The notes under the pieces are model-generated. The model had not been told where the DNA came from. It searched no databases and saw only the letters and a list, made by a program, of their open reading frames with translations. From Caenorhabditis remanei (Eukaryota > Nematoda > Chromadorea > Rhabditida > Rhabditidae), in assembly GCF_010183535.1 (NCBI RefSeq), contig NC_071330.1, positions 12,877,717 to 12,941,716 on the forward strand: a DNA stretch of 64,000 nucleotides, in the 5' to 3' direction. Position numbers and translations under genes: made by a program. Positions 54,411-64,000 of the stretch are shown piece by piece (position 1 is the stretch's first letter; the number at the start of each line of letters is the position of its first letter).

Positions 54411-55232
54411 TCGGTCGATTTCTTCCAAATCTCTCGAATTTGTTATTTCTAGTCAATTCATTTTCTGAGCCTACTGAACCTGACAGACTCTGTTTGCCCG
54501 GCTAGTATAGAACCCAATCTATCTGCTACATCTGAGTCCATTACCTTCCAGAAAACTGGATTTTCGGTCGCCTAGTCTCGGCTTTCAGACCTGAACCTAC
54601 ACTAATGTTTTCGACTTTGTCAAAAACCCCGCTAAAAGTGAGCCCCCTTTTTTCCGAAATGTCACATGAGACAAGGGTCAAATTGCACACCGACACCGCC
54701 ACACATACGCGGAAACACTATGTTTTGGTTTCAGTTGTGAACGTACACGTCATCATTCCGTGGGGTGAGTGTGAATTTGGAATGAAAAAGTGTATGGAAG
54801 GATGGGGAGAGATGGAAATAGAAATGGAGAGGAAGGTCACAGATTGGCATAGAAGAGAGCCATGAGCTAGAACTAGGCTGAAAATCGTCTTTCTATGAGG
54901 AGAATTCAATGAACGTCTGAAAACAAGCTATGGTCTGATTCGGATCAAATCTTGAACTCCTATGCTAAAAGCCGCTCAGATCTCCGGTTGAGATCCTGAA
55001 CCGATTCAGATTACGGTCAAGGCTAGATCTGAAACTGGGCTATAATTTGATTTTTCCGGATTCTAGATCGCATGTGATCGCTTAATGGATCCTCAGAGCT
55101 AAACCAGACTCTATCCGAGGTCAACGCAATCAATCATTACTCCTCTTCTCCTCCTCTTCCTGAAAACAACAACTGGCCTCTGCTAGGGCTGTGTGTGAGT
55201 TTTCAGTTGTTTCATAACCTTTCTCTCTCCAT

Positions 55233-55260
55233 CTCTGCGTCTCTTTGGCTCTTCGTCTCT
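55233..55260 (+). promoter_or_regulatory. CTCTGCGTCTCT block
   Basis: A further CTGCGTCTC block in CT-rich DNA (55140-55600) that also has long TCTTCTTCTT runs. A possible alternative promoter region. Confidence 0.3.
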
Positions 55261-55654
55261 CACTTGCTCCAAGAGCACACATCTCCCCACCGCCACCGCC
55301 TCCCTGGGTGCATCATCTTCTTCTTCTTCTTGTCGTGTCCTTCACATCCAGATGAAGAAGAAGAATGCTGTAAGGAGGACCACGTGGCCTTCCCCTCGCT
55401 CGAGTTTTTTTGTTTTGTTTTTCGCTCTCTCTCTATCCAGTAGATTGCATCCTTCCCTTCTTCTCTTCCACCCCACGGCTGTTCTGATTTCTCTTTTTTG
55501 CCGTTTTCCCAGCAGATTCTCCCGTGGGAAAACACAGTATCATCTCTCTTCTCCTTCTCCTTCTCTCCACTTTTCGCTTTTCGACGACCTATCAACAGCT
55601 CTCACGTTTTTGATGACTTTTTGACTCTTTTGAGTTTTCTGGAATGTTTGATGT

Positions 55655-56440
55655 CGATTTACGGTGGTTGGGGTGTGTAGATTTACGTGGGGTATCAGAT
55701 GATTGGAGTGTGTTGATTTACGAAGGGTTTGGTGGATTTACGCTGATTGAACGTCGATTTACGAGGTCTTTTGTAGGTTTACGCCACCTTACTTGCTGGT
55801 TGGGGTCGATTTACGCGGCTGTGTGTAGATTTACGAAAGTTTTTGTGCCGATTTACGGAAATTTGTGTCGATTTACGGGACAGTGCGTAGATTTACGAAG
55901 ATTGAATGTCGATTTACGAAGTTCTGTGTAGACTTACAAGGGTTGTGTAGATTTACGAAAACTGAATGTCGATTTACGGTGATCAAATGCTGATTTATGA
56001 GGCCTTTTGTAGATTTGCGAAGTATTGCGTAGATTTACAGAAGTTTTTGTGCCGATTTAAAGCGCTTTCCGTAGATTTACGTTGGCCGAATGTCAATTTA
56101 CGAAGTCCAGTGTAGATTTACGCAGCTTTGGGTGGATTTACGGAACCTTTTGTAGATTTTCGGAATATCGTGATTTACCGGTGTAGAATTACGCTGTTTC
56201 TTGGCGATTGGTGTTGATTTACGAGGTTCCTGTGCTTACTGCGATCTAGTGTCGATTTACGAAATATCGTGTTCATTTACGGCCCTTTAAATTCGCAATG
56301 TAGAATTACGATGTTTCGTGTCGATTTACAAGGTTTTGAGTGTAGATTTACGCAACGACAGTAACCGGTGTGTGTGTGTCGATTTACGCACTTAAATTCT
56401 GAGTTCTCCGTAAATCGAACCTACATTAGTGTAGATTTAC
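55655..56440. repeat. GTAGATTTACG word array 7 (largest)
   Basis: About thirty-five words, mostly plus-oriented, with variable spacing of 18-35 bases. A single inverted word (CCGTAAATCGAACC) occurs near 56410. Confidence 0.9.
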
Positions 56441-56904
56441 GGTGATTGACTTTTGATCTCTTCTTCTTCCTCCAATCTTTTTTCTAATCTCTTTTCTGCC
56501 AGCACACCAACCTACTTTCTATTTAACAAAGTGCCCATCTCCCTTCTCCTCCTCTACTCTTCTCTCCTTCTTCTATTTTAATGCTCCATTCCCTCTGCTT
56601 CTTGATCTCCTCTTTTTGATTCCTTCTCTTTTTTTGAATATTTTCGAAAAAAAAATGCTGAAGAAAGAGCGCCCGAGAATAATGATGCAATTTCATTCTT
56701 CTCGTTTTTCTCGTTTTTCGTCGTTCCCCCTCTGTCGATTTGTTCCAGCTGCATTTTCTCCAAATTATGTGTGTAAAAGCATATGCAACGAGAAAAAAAC
56801 GCAATTTTCAGACTGAAAACATATGTTATATACATGTGTATTTCCGCCTTCTGCTTTTCACGTTTTTCGAGTAGGTAGAGCAGATTTTCAGATTTCTGTT
56901 GGGT

Positions 56905-57285
56905 AGATTTACGAGAGAGAGATGTGTGGATTTACGAGCTTTTTCTTTGTACTCAAATAGAATGGTACTGTAACACTCAGTGTGGGTTTACGAATAGTTT
57001 TGTCGATTCGATTTACGGCGAGAAATCGGAACTGCGTTCTGTGTCGATTTACGGAGATTTGTTCAGATTTACGCAGCTTTATGTCGATTTACGAGCGTAC
57101 TGTAGATCTCAAAACAACTTTCTTTAAAAGTCACGGTTTCTATGTAAATTTACGCAGGAATATGTAAATTTACGAGCATAATGTCGATTTACGGGTGTAC
57201 GTGTAGATTTACGAGCTTACTGTATGCTTACGAGACACTACGGAATAGATTTACGAGAATATTCTGTAGATTTACGAGCTCTCCA
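56905..57285. repeat. GTAGATTTACGAG word array 8
   Basis: About sixteen plus-oriented words with irregular spacing. Confidence 0.85.
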
Positions 57286-57432
57286 TCCGATTTTTAATCT
57301 TTCTAGGCTAGAAACGGATTAATAATTTCGCTTTTCTTTTTTTTGCAAAAAGCTGACATTATTTATTATTTCGAAATCCCATATGACAACAACTCTAATT
57401 ATGTTATTTGTGCACTGATTTGATTATATGCT

Positions 57433-57447
57433 CCCCCCCCCCCCCCC
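57433..57447. repeat. Poly-C tract (15 nt)
   Basis: An uninterrupted C run followed by TCCCC. It separates the plus-oriented word array 8 from the inverted array 9. Confidence 0.95.
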
Positions 57448-57669
57448 TCCCCAAGGCACAAAGTCACACAATTTCGAAATTTCTTTTTTTTTCGGTTTTT
57501 TGTTTCCATGAATCCGGAAGTGTCTGCGGACTCGCTCCCCCCGTCCCATAGCAACTGAAAGCACACATTTTATGGAAATTCGACGGAAATGGGGGTGGTG
57601 GGCGAATTGTTGGGAAATTTTGGAGGTTTTGAGCCGGAAATTCGGGGTTTTTTGAGTGAAATTGACCCT

Positions 57670-57910
57670 CAACGAGGCGTAAATTGAGTTTAAAAGTGTC
57701 GTAAATCGACATAAAGCTTCTCCGTAAATCTACACCAGGATCCCGTAAATCTACAGGAGGTTCTCGTAAATCTACATCAGGGTTCCGTAAATCGACACTC
57801 ACATACAGTACTCCTCCGTGAATCGTCTCTCATGTTCCACCGTAAATCGACATAGATCTACAGTAACCCTCCGTAAATCCACCTTCAGGCTCCCGTAAAT
57901 GGACCCGTAT
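57670..57910. repeat. CGTAAATCGACA word array 9 (inverted orientation)
   Basis: About nine words, all on the minus strand (CCGTAAATCTACA, CCGTAAATCGACA), in contrast to arrays 1-8. Confidence 0.9.
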
Positions 57911-58234
57911 TTACAGTAACCCCTCCCCGTTTTTTTTCACTCTTTGAACTTGTCAAACTTTTGGCTCTATTCTTCTTTTTCTTACTTCGCTCCAATATTT
58001 GTATACCATCTCATAATCGTCATCCATCCACAACTCCCTAATAGGCACATATATATATATTTCTCTCTCTCGGTGCGTGTGAACTACTTTCGGTGTGTCT
58101 TTCATGCGATTCGAGAATTCTCATAGGGAGACAAAGTTAGTACACACAGAAAATGGTGGTGGTGTAACCAAACACAACTTACATCACTCTCTTTCAGTTT
58201 TCTCACGTATGTATCAGGTATTTTGGGAGAAGAG

Positions 58235-58650
58235 AGAGCTCGTAAATCGACATTATGACCGTCGTAAAACGGTTCGGGTCGATTTACGGAGTGATATGGT
58301 ACCTCGTAAATCGACTGATGTAGATTTACACGGCTACAGTAACCCCGTGTAAATCCACACGTGCTGATTTGCGGCAATATACGGTTTTATTCATCTTTGA
58401 TGGATCTAGAATACAGTAACCCTCCGTAAATCCACAACAGGCGATTTACGAAAGCTCTACTGCTACTGTAGCTACCGAGCTACAACCTTTGTGTAGATTT
58501 ACGGAGGGTTACAGTACTCCTTTAGCCGACAGTTCGTAAAACTAAACCCGCGTAAATCTACATAGCCTTGTTGTCGATTTACGACTTTCGGTCTACAGTA
58601 ACCGATAAAGCTCACCGTAAATCCACACACCCCTTGTGTAGATTTACGGA
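58235..58650. repeat. TTTACG word array 10, mixed orientation
   Basis: Words in both orientations alternate and form several short hairpins, e.g. ACCCCGTGTAAATCCACACG beside TGTAGATTTACACGG. Interspersed with CTACAGTAACC phrases. Confidence 0.85.
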
Positions 58651-58751
58651 GCCTTATTCTTCTCAATTTCACATATAATACACAAAACGACCTTTCTGCT
58701 TCTTCATCTCTTCTTTTTCTCTCTTTTTTTCATCCCGGGCCCATTTCTGCT

Positions 58752-58780
58752 TCTCTGCGTCTCTCCCTCTCTCTCTCTCT
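58752..58780 (+). promoter_or_regulatory. CTCTGCGTCTCTCCCTCTCTC block
   Basis: A CTGCGTCTC block in a CT-rich tract with CACACACACATACAC nearby. A possible alternative promoter. Confidence 0.3.
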
Positions 58781-58959
58781 TCTTCGTGTCGATTTTTATT
58801 ATTTGTTCTCTTTCTCATACACACACACATACACCCTCTGGCCCCCCACCCCAACCAGCTTGTGCTTCTTCTTCTTTCTTTCTTTATTTTCTTTTCATCT
58901 GTTTATTGATCTGAACCCAACCCATTTTTGTGGTTCTTTTGATTGATAAAACTCGGAAA

Positions 58960-59330
58960 AAAGCGTCTGTCTGTGTGTCGGGATGTCCGAAAGTCAGAGG
59001 ATTTTGGAGTTGGTCTTTGATCGGCTATGCTTCACTTTTGGTTTTCATGTCTGTCGGTGTGTCCGGATGTCCAAAATTTCGAATTTCAAAGATTTGATAG
59101 ATTTTGAGTGTCCGGATGTCCAATTTTTCGATTTTTATGAGAATCCCGTTGTCCAGAGGTCTGTCTGTCTGTCCGGATGTCCCTTTCGAGAAAAACGCGT
59201 CAAAGGTACGCCAGACGCAACCCTAGTGACATCCGGATTCCCAGACACACAGACAGATATCACTCTATCTGTGCGTCCAATCTTCCGGATGTCTTCAAAC
59301 CGAAAAACGCGTCAAAGACACGCCAGATTT
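58960..59330. repeat. GTCCGGATGTCC and ACGCGTCAAAG word block 2
   Basis: Mixed phrases: CTGTCTGTCCGGATGTCC, AACGCGTCAAAGGTACGCCAG and CATCCGGATTCCCAGACACAC. This is the first place where these two word families are intermingled. Confidence 0.8.
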
Positions 59331-59654
59331 CAATTTTAGCCGTTTTCCGGAACAAAAATCTCGAATTTCGTCAAGAAAATCTCCAGATGTCGCCCCCTGG
59401 AATTCAAATTTTCGATCATTTTTCTTTTTTTCTCGAAATTTCCCGAAAAAAAACCGATTCCGTCGCAATCTGTCACAAGTTCCTTTCTGTTTCTATAATT
59501 TTTATAAATATATTCACACACACACACGTAGAGAGACTTATGGACTCTTTTCGAGCGCTGTCGAAAAGGCGATTATTCAAATTTTTATTCCACTCAAAAC
59601 TCTGTTTTATTTCAATTCCAAACGACGAAAATTTGGACTTTTCGCAGAATGTTG

Positions 59655-59890
59655 AAAGTGCGCTCTATTGAGAATAAGTTTTTTGTGGAGTGTCGGTGGA
59701 GCACGATTGCATATTAGTTTGGCGGCACAGTTGTTACAACTGCGCTCTACCGAAATGAACAATTTTCTTTGGTTTCGGTAGAGCGCGGTTGTACTCTATA
59801 AAATTCAGTCGAAATTTTTTCAAACGCGCTCTATCGGACTCCAGGAGACACTCCCCGAGAGCGCAATTATCAGTAGAGCGCGTTTGCTTC
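59655..59890. repeat. GTAGAGCGCGxTTG phrase cluster
   Basis: About six copies of TAGAGCGC or GCGCTCTA phrases in both orientations within 235 bases. Isolated copies are at 2389, 2687, 32045, 32093 and 36080-36135. Confidence 0.8.
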
Positions 59891-60437
59891 GATGACCTCT
59901 GCTCACTCTTTTTGCCACGTAATTTTCGAAACAAAAAACAAACAATTTTTTTTAAAATAGTTTTATTGGCGCCAAAACGTCTCCTCCTCGCTTTTTTTTT
60001 CAATTTTTTCGAAAATGTTCGTTTTGTTTCGAAACGCGCTGCGTTCTCTTTTTCTTCTTCGATTCTGAGTCATCTTTTGCCAAAAAACACTCATTTTCTC
60101 CATTTTCTTTCTTTCTTTTCCCCATTTTTTGTTCAGTTAACTGTTAAAATCACGTTTCGTATGTCGGAGATCAGTTTTCGGAGGGAAAAACTACGGAAAA
60201 TGACGTATTTTTGGCGAAAATTGAGGGAAAATTACGGTTTTTTTTAAAAGAGTTTTAGCACAGTCTTCTCTGAGATTTTTCAGTAAAACCTACTTTTTTT
60301 GTTTCAAAATTTGAACGTCTGGAGCGCCGTTGACGCGTCTCAGTCTTCTGCCTGTCTGATATATTGTCCAGATTTTCGGATTCCTGAATTTCGGGGGAAA
60401 TTCGAGATTTTTGTACCAAAAAAAACTACAAAAACCG

Positions 60438-60960
60438 CAAAAAATTGCAATCTGGCGTGTCTTAGACGCGTTTTGAAGACATTCGGACGAGCGGATGCAC
60501 AGATAGAGTGTGTCTGGGAGTCCGGATTCCACTAGGTGTTGATCTGGCCCACCTTTGACGCGTTTTTGATAGAAATGGACATCCGGACAGACAGACAGAC
60601 CGTCTATCTGTGCATTTGAGAGTCCGGATGTCTTTAAAAAATTTCGAGATCCATCTGGTGCACCTTTGACGCGTTTTTGATAAAATCGCGGATATCTGGA
60701 TTCCCGGATACACAGATAGACTCTTATTTCATCTAAATTTTGAGGAATAGGCTAGGAATCAGGCTGGCGCTACTTTGACGCGTTTCTGAGGAAATTAGGA
60801 CATCTGGATTTTTGAATACACAGATGGAGAATTTGGCGTAAAAATTGTTTGTTTTTTTCCAAATTTTTAAAGATAAAACTCAAATTTTCACTGAAATTCA
60901 CTTTTTTTGCAAAAAAAGTTTCCAAATTTTTAAAAATTTCCTTCTGTTTCTGTATTTTGA
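60438..60960 (+). repeat. Composite word segment, unit A
   Basis: It contains, in order, CTGGCGTGTCTTAGACGCG, CGGATGCACAGATAGAGTG, CACCTTTGACGCGTTTTTGA, GGACATCCGGACAGACAGAC and further words. The same order recurs at 62660-63180, and its reverse complement at 61500-61880. Confidence 0.85.
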
Positions 60961-60988
60961 CAGCGTCGCTTTCTGAACTTTCTGACAG

Positions 60989-61180
60989 TCTGCGTCTCTT
61001 TCTCTCTTTCCCCAATAAGTACTTTTTTCATCTTTCCAATCACTCTTCTCTTATCTCCTCGAAACAGTCCTCTATTCCCTTCAGAATCACCAATCAACCC
61101 ATGTGACTGTCCGTGTTTCCATCCCTTATTCAGTGATAACCTCTCTCTGTTTTCTCTGCGTCTCTCTCTCTCTCTCCGTT
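60989..61180 (+). promoter_or_regulatory. CTGCGTCTC blocks
   Basis: GTCTGCGTCTCTTTCTCTC occurs at 60989 and CTCTGCGTCTCTCTCTCTC at 61154, in CT-rich DNA. An 85-codon frame at 60849-61106 overlaps the first block but looks compositional. Confidence 0.35.
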
Positions 61181-61499
61181 TAAAGATAGGAGATGGAGGA
61201 GATGGAGGAGGAGGACAGTGTCATTGACCAGCACTCACACACACTATCATCCATCCATCCATTCACAATCTCTTCTCTACTTTCCTCTCTTTTCCTCGTT
61301 GTGATTCTGATAAAATATGTGGAGAGACGAAATTGTGATATCCCCCCTTTTTTTCTAGTTATTATGTTGGTTTTGTTGGAATTTTTTTAGGCGAAAAATT
61401 GAGTTTTTAAAGGTTTTTTTTCTCATAGAATTGACATTCAAATGGTTATATTAAGGCTTTAGGCTTGAAAAAGCGAAAAATTCTCGGTGTTTCAAAATT

Positions 61500-61880
61500 T
61501 TCCGTCTGTGTATCCGAAAACGCGTCAAAAGAACGCCAGACTGATCCCTAAAGGCATTTGGACATTATTCCTCAAATTTCGATGAAATATGAGTCTTTCT
61601 GTGTAGCCGAAAATCCAGATGTCCGCAATTTCATCAAAAACGCGTCAAAGGCGCTCCAGATGGATCTCGAGATTTCCTAAAGACATCCGGACTCTCGGAT
61701 GCACAGATAGACTCATCAAAAGTGTGTCCGGATGTCCATTTCTATCAAAAACGCGTCAAAGGTACGCCAGATCAACACCTAGTGGCATCCGGACTCCCAG
61801 ACACACTCTATCTGTGCATCCGCTCGTCCGAATGTCTTCAAAACGCGTCTAAGACGCGCCAGATTGCAATTTTTTCACCA
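61500..61880 (-). repeat. Composite word segment, unit B (inverted)
   Basis: The reverse complement of unit A, including ACGCGTCAAAGGTACGCCAG, ATCAACACCTAGTGGCATCC and AACGCGTCTAAGACGCGCCAG. Open frames of unit A (minus) and unit B (plus) therefore share the same C-terminal residues. Confidence 0.85.
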
Positions 61881-62659
61881 TCCTACCGACATCTGGACTC
61901 TCGGATGCACAGCTAGACACAACAAAATGATACCTACAGATTTCCGACTATTTTTCATCTGAGAATTCAGAATTTTAGTCTGATTTAGGTTTTTTGATAG
62001 TTTTCTCTTTCTCATGATGTTTAGTTTTTCCCAGTGCTGAAATCTTGGAATACAGTAAGATGGTCGTCTTTTTAGCGTGTTTTCCACTGATTTTAGCCCT
62101 ATTTTTCATCAGAAAACTTGCAATTTTCTGCTTTTCAACTGTAACATAATCTAGGTTTCATATTTTCTAGACCAGAAAATTTTAAAAACGATTTTGCTAT
62201 TTACAAGTAAAGTTTTTCGAAAATTGCAATTTCTGTTCTGAAAAATCGCCCAGCCGCAAGTATGATTCTGACGTGTTTACAACTCGCAAATGTTTGTCAT
62301 TTCCCTTCACTTTTCCTGATATAATCTTTAAAGAATTCCCCTAATTCTCTTTTCTTAACTTTTACCACGTTTCTCTCTCTAATTTCTTTCTGTGTTGATT
62401 AGTTCTCTCTGAAAGAACTGATAAAATGAATTCTGAATTCCAATCAGAGAGGGGGTTTCCGTTTTCACTTTGTCTCTCTCTTTCCACAATCATCACAATT
62501 TGTGTATCTTTTTCTCTAATCGACTCTCTCTCTCTCTCTTTTCCCCCCGCAAAAAAAACTGATAACGGTTCAATAGAAAAGAAAATGTTGGTCAACCAAC
62601 TCACATGATTTTTGACCTTTTTTCACCCGCGGAAAATTGAGAAAATTGAGATTTTCTTG

Positions 62660-63180
62660 TTGAAATTCGAGATTTTTGTGCCGGAAAACGGCTAAAAATT
62701 GCATTCTGGCGTGTCTTAGACGCGTTTTTCGACGATCGGCTGCACAGATTGATATCTGTCTGTGTGTCTGGGAGTCCGGATGTCATTGGCCGTTGATCTG
62801 GCGTACCTTTGACACGTTTTGCTCAAACGGGGCATCCGGACAGACAGACAGTCTATCTGTGCATCTGAGAGTCTAGATGTCTTTAGGATATTTCTAGATC
62901 CATCTGGTGCGCCTTTGACGCGTTTTTGATGGAATTGCGGATATCTGGATTTTCGGAGACACAGATAGACTCGTATTTCATTGAAATTTTGAGTTTAGGG
63001 ATCAGTCTAGCGCTCCTTTGACGCGTTTCCGAGGAAATGTGGACATCTGGATGTTTGGATACACAGACGGAACATTTCTGTCGGTTTTTTTTTTTCAAAT
63101 ATCACTGAAATTCACTTTTTTTTTTGCAAAAAAAATTCCAAGTTTTTTACTGAAAAACCTCTGTGTGTCTGTTTTTCCAG
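62660..63180 (+). repeat. Composite word segment, unit C
   Basis: Direct copy of unit A, from GAGATTTTTGTGCCGGAAAAC through CTGGCGTGTCTTAGACGCG to AAATTCACTTTTTTTTTTGC. Similarity continues into the CT-rich promoter-like DNA that follows each unit. Confidence 0.85.
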
Positions 63181-63292
63181 AAATGGTAAGATTTTTTTCT
63201 AAAATTTGGAAAAAAAACTCAATTTCTCCTTTTTTTTTAGTTTCAAAAACTGAAATTTCGAAGTTTCTAACAAAAACTGTCTCCGATCTTCT

Positions 63293-63330
63293 CTCTGCGT
63301 CTCTCTCTCTCTCTGCGTCTCTCTCTTCCA
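63293..63330 (+). promoter_or_regulatory. Double CTCTGCGTCTCTCTC block before the last exon
   Basis: CTCTCTGCGTCTCTCTCTCTC is followed at once by CTCTGCGTCTCTCTC, about 200 bases before the ATG at 63525. It is the best-placed promoter-like motif for an isoform starting at that ATG. Confidence 0.4.
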
Positions 63331-63524
63331 TATCTCAACTTATGAATTCAGAAACCTCCTCCTCTAGTTGATGTCGCATCAAATATTTGTCGCAGCACAC
63401 GGTACAACTTGAATCACTTCTTCTTCTTCTACCTCTCTCACCACGTCTTCTACGGATTCTGTGATCTACCTCCTCTCGCTCTCGTGGCACTTCTTCTCTA
63501 GTCCTGGAGCGTTTTCGTATCCAG

Positions 63525-64000
63525 ATGGTCGCCAAACGGAATTCACCATCACCTGGAATTTCGACTGGCGGATCATCTTCTTCATCAAATAATAATAATA
63601 ATAATGGAAATTCACATCATCATCCACCAATCGGCGATCTCGTCATCTCTGTCGACGAGGAGCCGACGACAGCTCCGCCCACTTCGAAGCCCCCAAAGAA
63701 GAGTGGATTCTTCAAATCGGCGAAGACAAAAGCCACTGGGACACTCCGTCGAACTCTATTCGGACGGAGCACAAAGCGTCGGGCGAAAGACGCGGAGACG
63801 ATTAATGAAGTTGACGGTGAAGAGGAGGAGGACGAAGACTTCACCCAAGATAATTATGATACGGTGAAGTCACTGCCCGCCTCTGGACACTATGGAAAAT
63901 CACGTGTCGGCAACACGTCGCATACGAAATTGCAAGATTTGGCTGATGAGATACGGTCACGTCATCTGAAAATGGGATCGGAGCCACCGGCGGCACCGAA
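63525..64000 (+). CDS. Coding exon running off the right edge (large gene isoform start or continuation)
   Basis: ATGGTCGCC lies directly after CGTATCCAG, so the ATG sits at an acceptor. The frame is open for 158 codons to the window end. It starts with a Ser/Asn/His-rich head (PGISTGGSSSSSNNNN, SHHHPPIGD), then a basic block KKSGFFKSAKTKATGTLRRT plus LFGRSTKRR. An acidic run (EVDGEEEEDEDF) follows, then KLQDLADEIRSRHLKMGSE, possibly a short helix. Phase fits exon 10 (49767-49994), so it can be either an internal exon of the large gene or the start of a shorter isoform. The upstream frame is closed by a TGA near 63463. The family is not recognised. Codon use is GC-richer than the surrounding DNA, as expected of real coding sequence. 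Confidence 0.7.
   Translation, partial: MVAKRNSPSPGISTGGSSSSSNNNNNNGNSHHHPPIGDLVISVDEEPTTAPPTSKPPKKSGFFKSAKTKATGTLRRTLFGRSTKRRAKDAETINEVDGEEEEDEDFTQDNYDTVKSLPASGHYGKSRVGNTSHTKLQDLADEIRSRHLKMGSEPPAAP

Larger units (their letters stand above)
49995..63524. other. About 13.5-kb stretch between exon 10 and the last exon
   Basis: No exon with good splice signals was found. It is filled by TTTACG word arrays, TTTGACGCG word blocks, a 347-bp tandem duplication, a triplicated 400-bp segment and CT-rich blocks with CTGCGTCTC, listed separately. Confidence 0.5.

Noticed and set aside
54736..54766. Possible 30-base mini-exon between TTTTGGTTTCAG and GGTGAGTG
   Set aside because: Splice-like ends only. 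The peptide (VNVHVIIPW) is not informative, and phase fit cannot be established with neighbours.
43060..58650. CRISPR-like array of regularly spaced repeats
   Set aside because: The repeat words are only about 12-14 bases with 6-12-base linkers, vary in sequence, and sit in introns of a eukaryotic gene. They lack the repeat/spacer structure of CRISPR.
60789..61106. Frames around 60849-61106 and 61193-61390
   Set aside because: Phe/Leu/Ser-rich in AT- and CT-rich DNA, overlapping promoter-like blocks, with no splice partners.

Overview
The window looks like nuclear DNA of a nematode close to Caenorhabditis. It is AT-rich, has introns of about 45 bp as well as multi-kilobase ones, and its acceptors end in TTTCAG or TTNCAG with GTRAGT-type donors. 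It also carries the dense short interspersed repeats and palindromic MITEs typical of that genus. I could not fix the species. No prokaryotic, phage or CRISPR feature is present.

0-14 kb holds small genes. In order they are: an intronless Skp1-like gene (1644-2078, +); a six-exon secreted class-3 (fungal-type) lipase on the minus strand (8336 back to 4806), whose introns are packed with palindromic MITEs; an isolated ubiquitin-like exon (9480-9623, -); a two-exon gene of unknown function (11836-12224, +) meeting a retropepsin-like fragment (12160-12429, -) tail to tail; and a 68-residue secreted Gly/Asn/Tyr-rich peptide gene with TATA box and poly(A) signal (13822-14028, +).

14-22 kb has no gene I can support. 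It contains a nested pair of hAT-type MITEs with target-site duplications, a phrase repeat array (CTGTGTGTCCGGATGTCC-like), a long TIR element and AT/CT-rich filler.

22-64 kb is dominated by one very large plus-strand gene. Ten exons chain in a consistent reading frame from an ATG at 22149 to 49994, with an alternative internal first exon at about 47757-48322. A further large coding exon (63525 on) runs off the right edge. The protein so far is Ser/Thr/Pro/Asn-rich, apparently disordered and full of basic-Ser motifs; I do not recognise the family. Its giant introns carry an almost perfect foldback element (497-bp arms), a double palindrome, tRNA-like 76-nt elements, and three interspersed 'word' families: GTCGATTTACGAGG, CTGTCCGGATGTCC and CTTTGACGCGTTTTT. 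They also carry repeated CTGCGTCTCTCTCT blocks that may mark alternative promoters.

Nothing here amounts to a recognisable new biological system. The strongest unusual signals are the large inverted repeats (potential dsRNA sources), the periodic TTTACG word arrays, the duplicated tRNA-like elements and the promoter-like motif series before the last exon.
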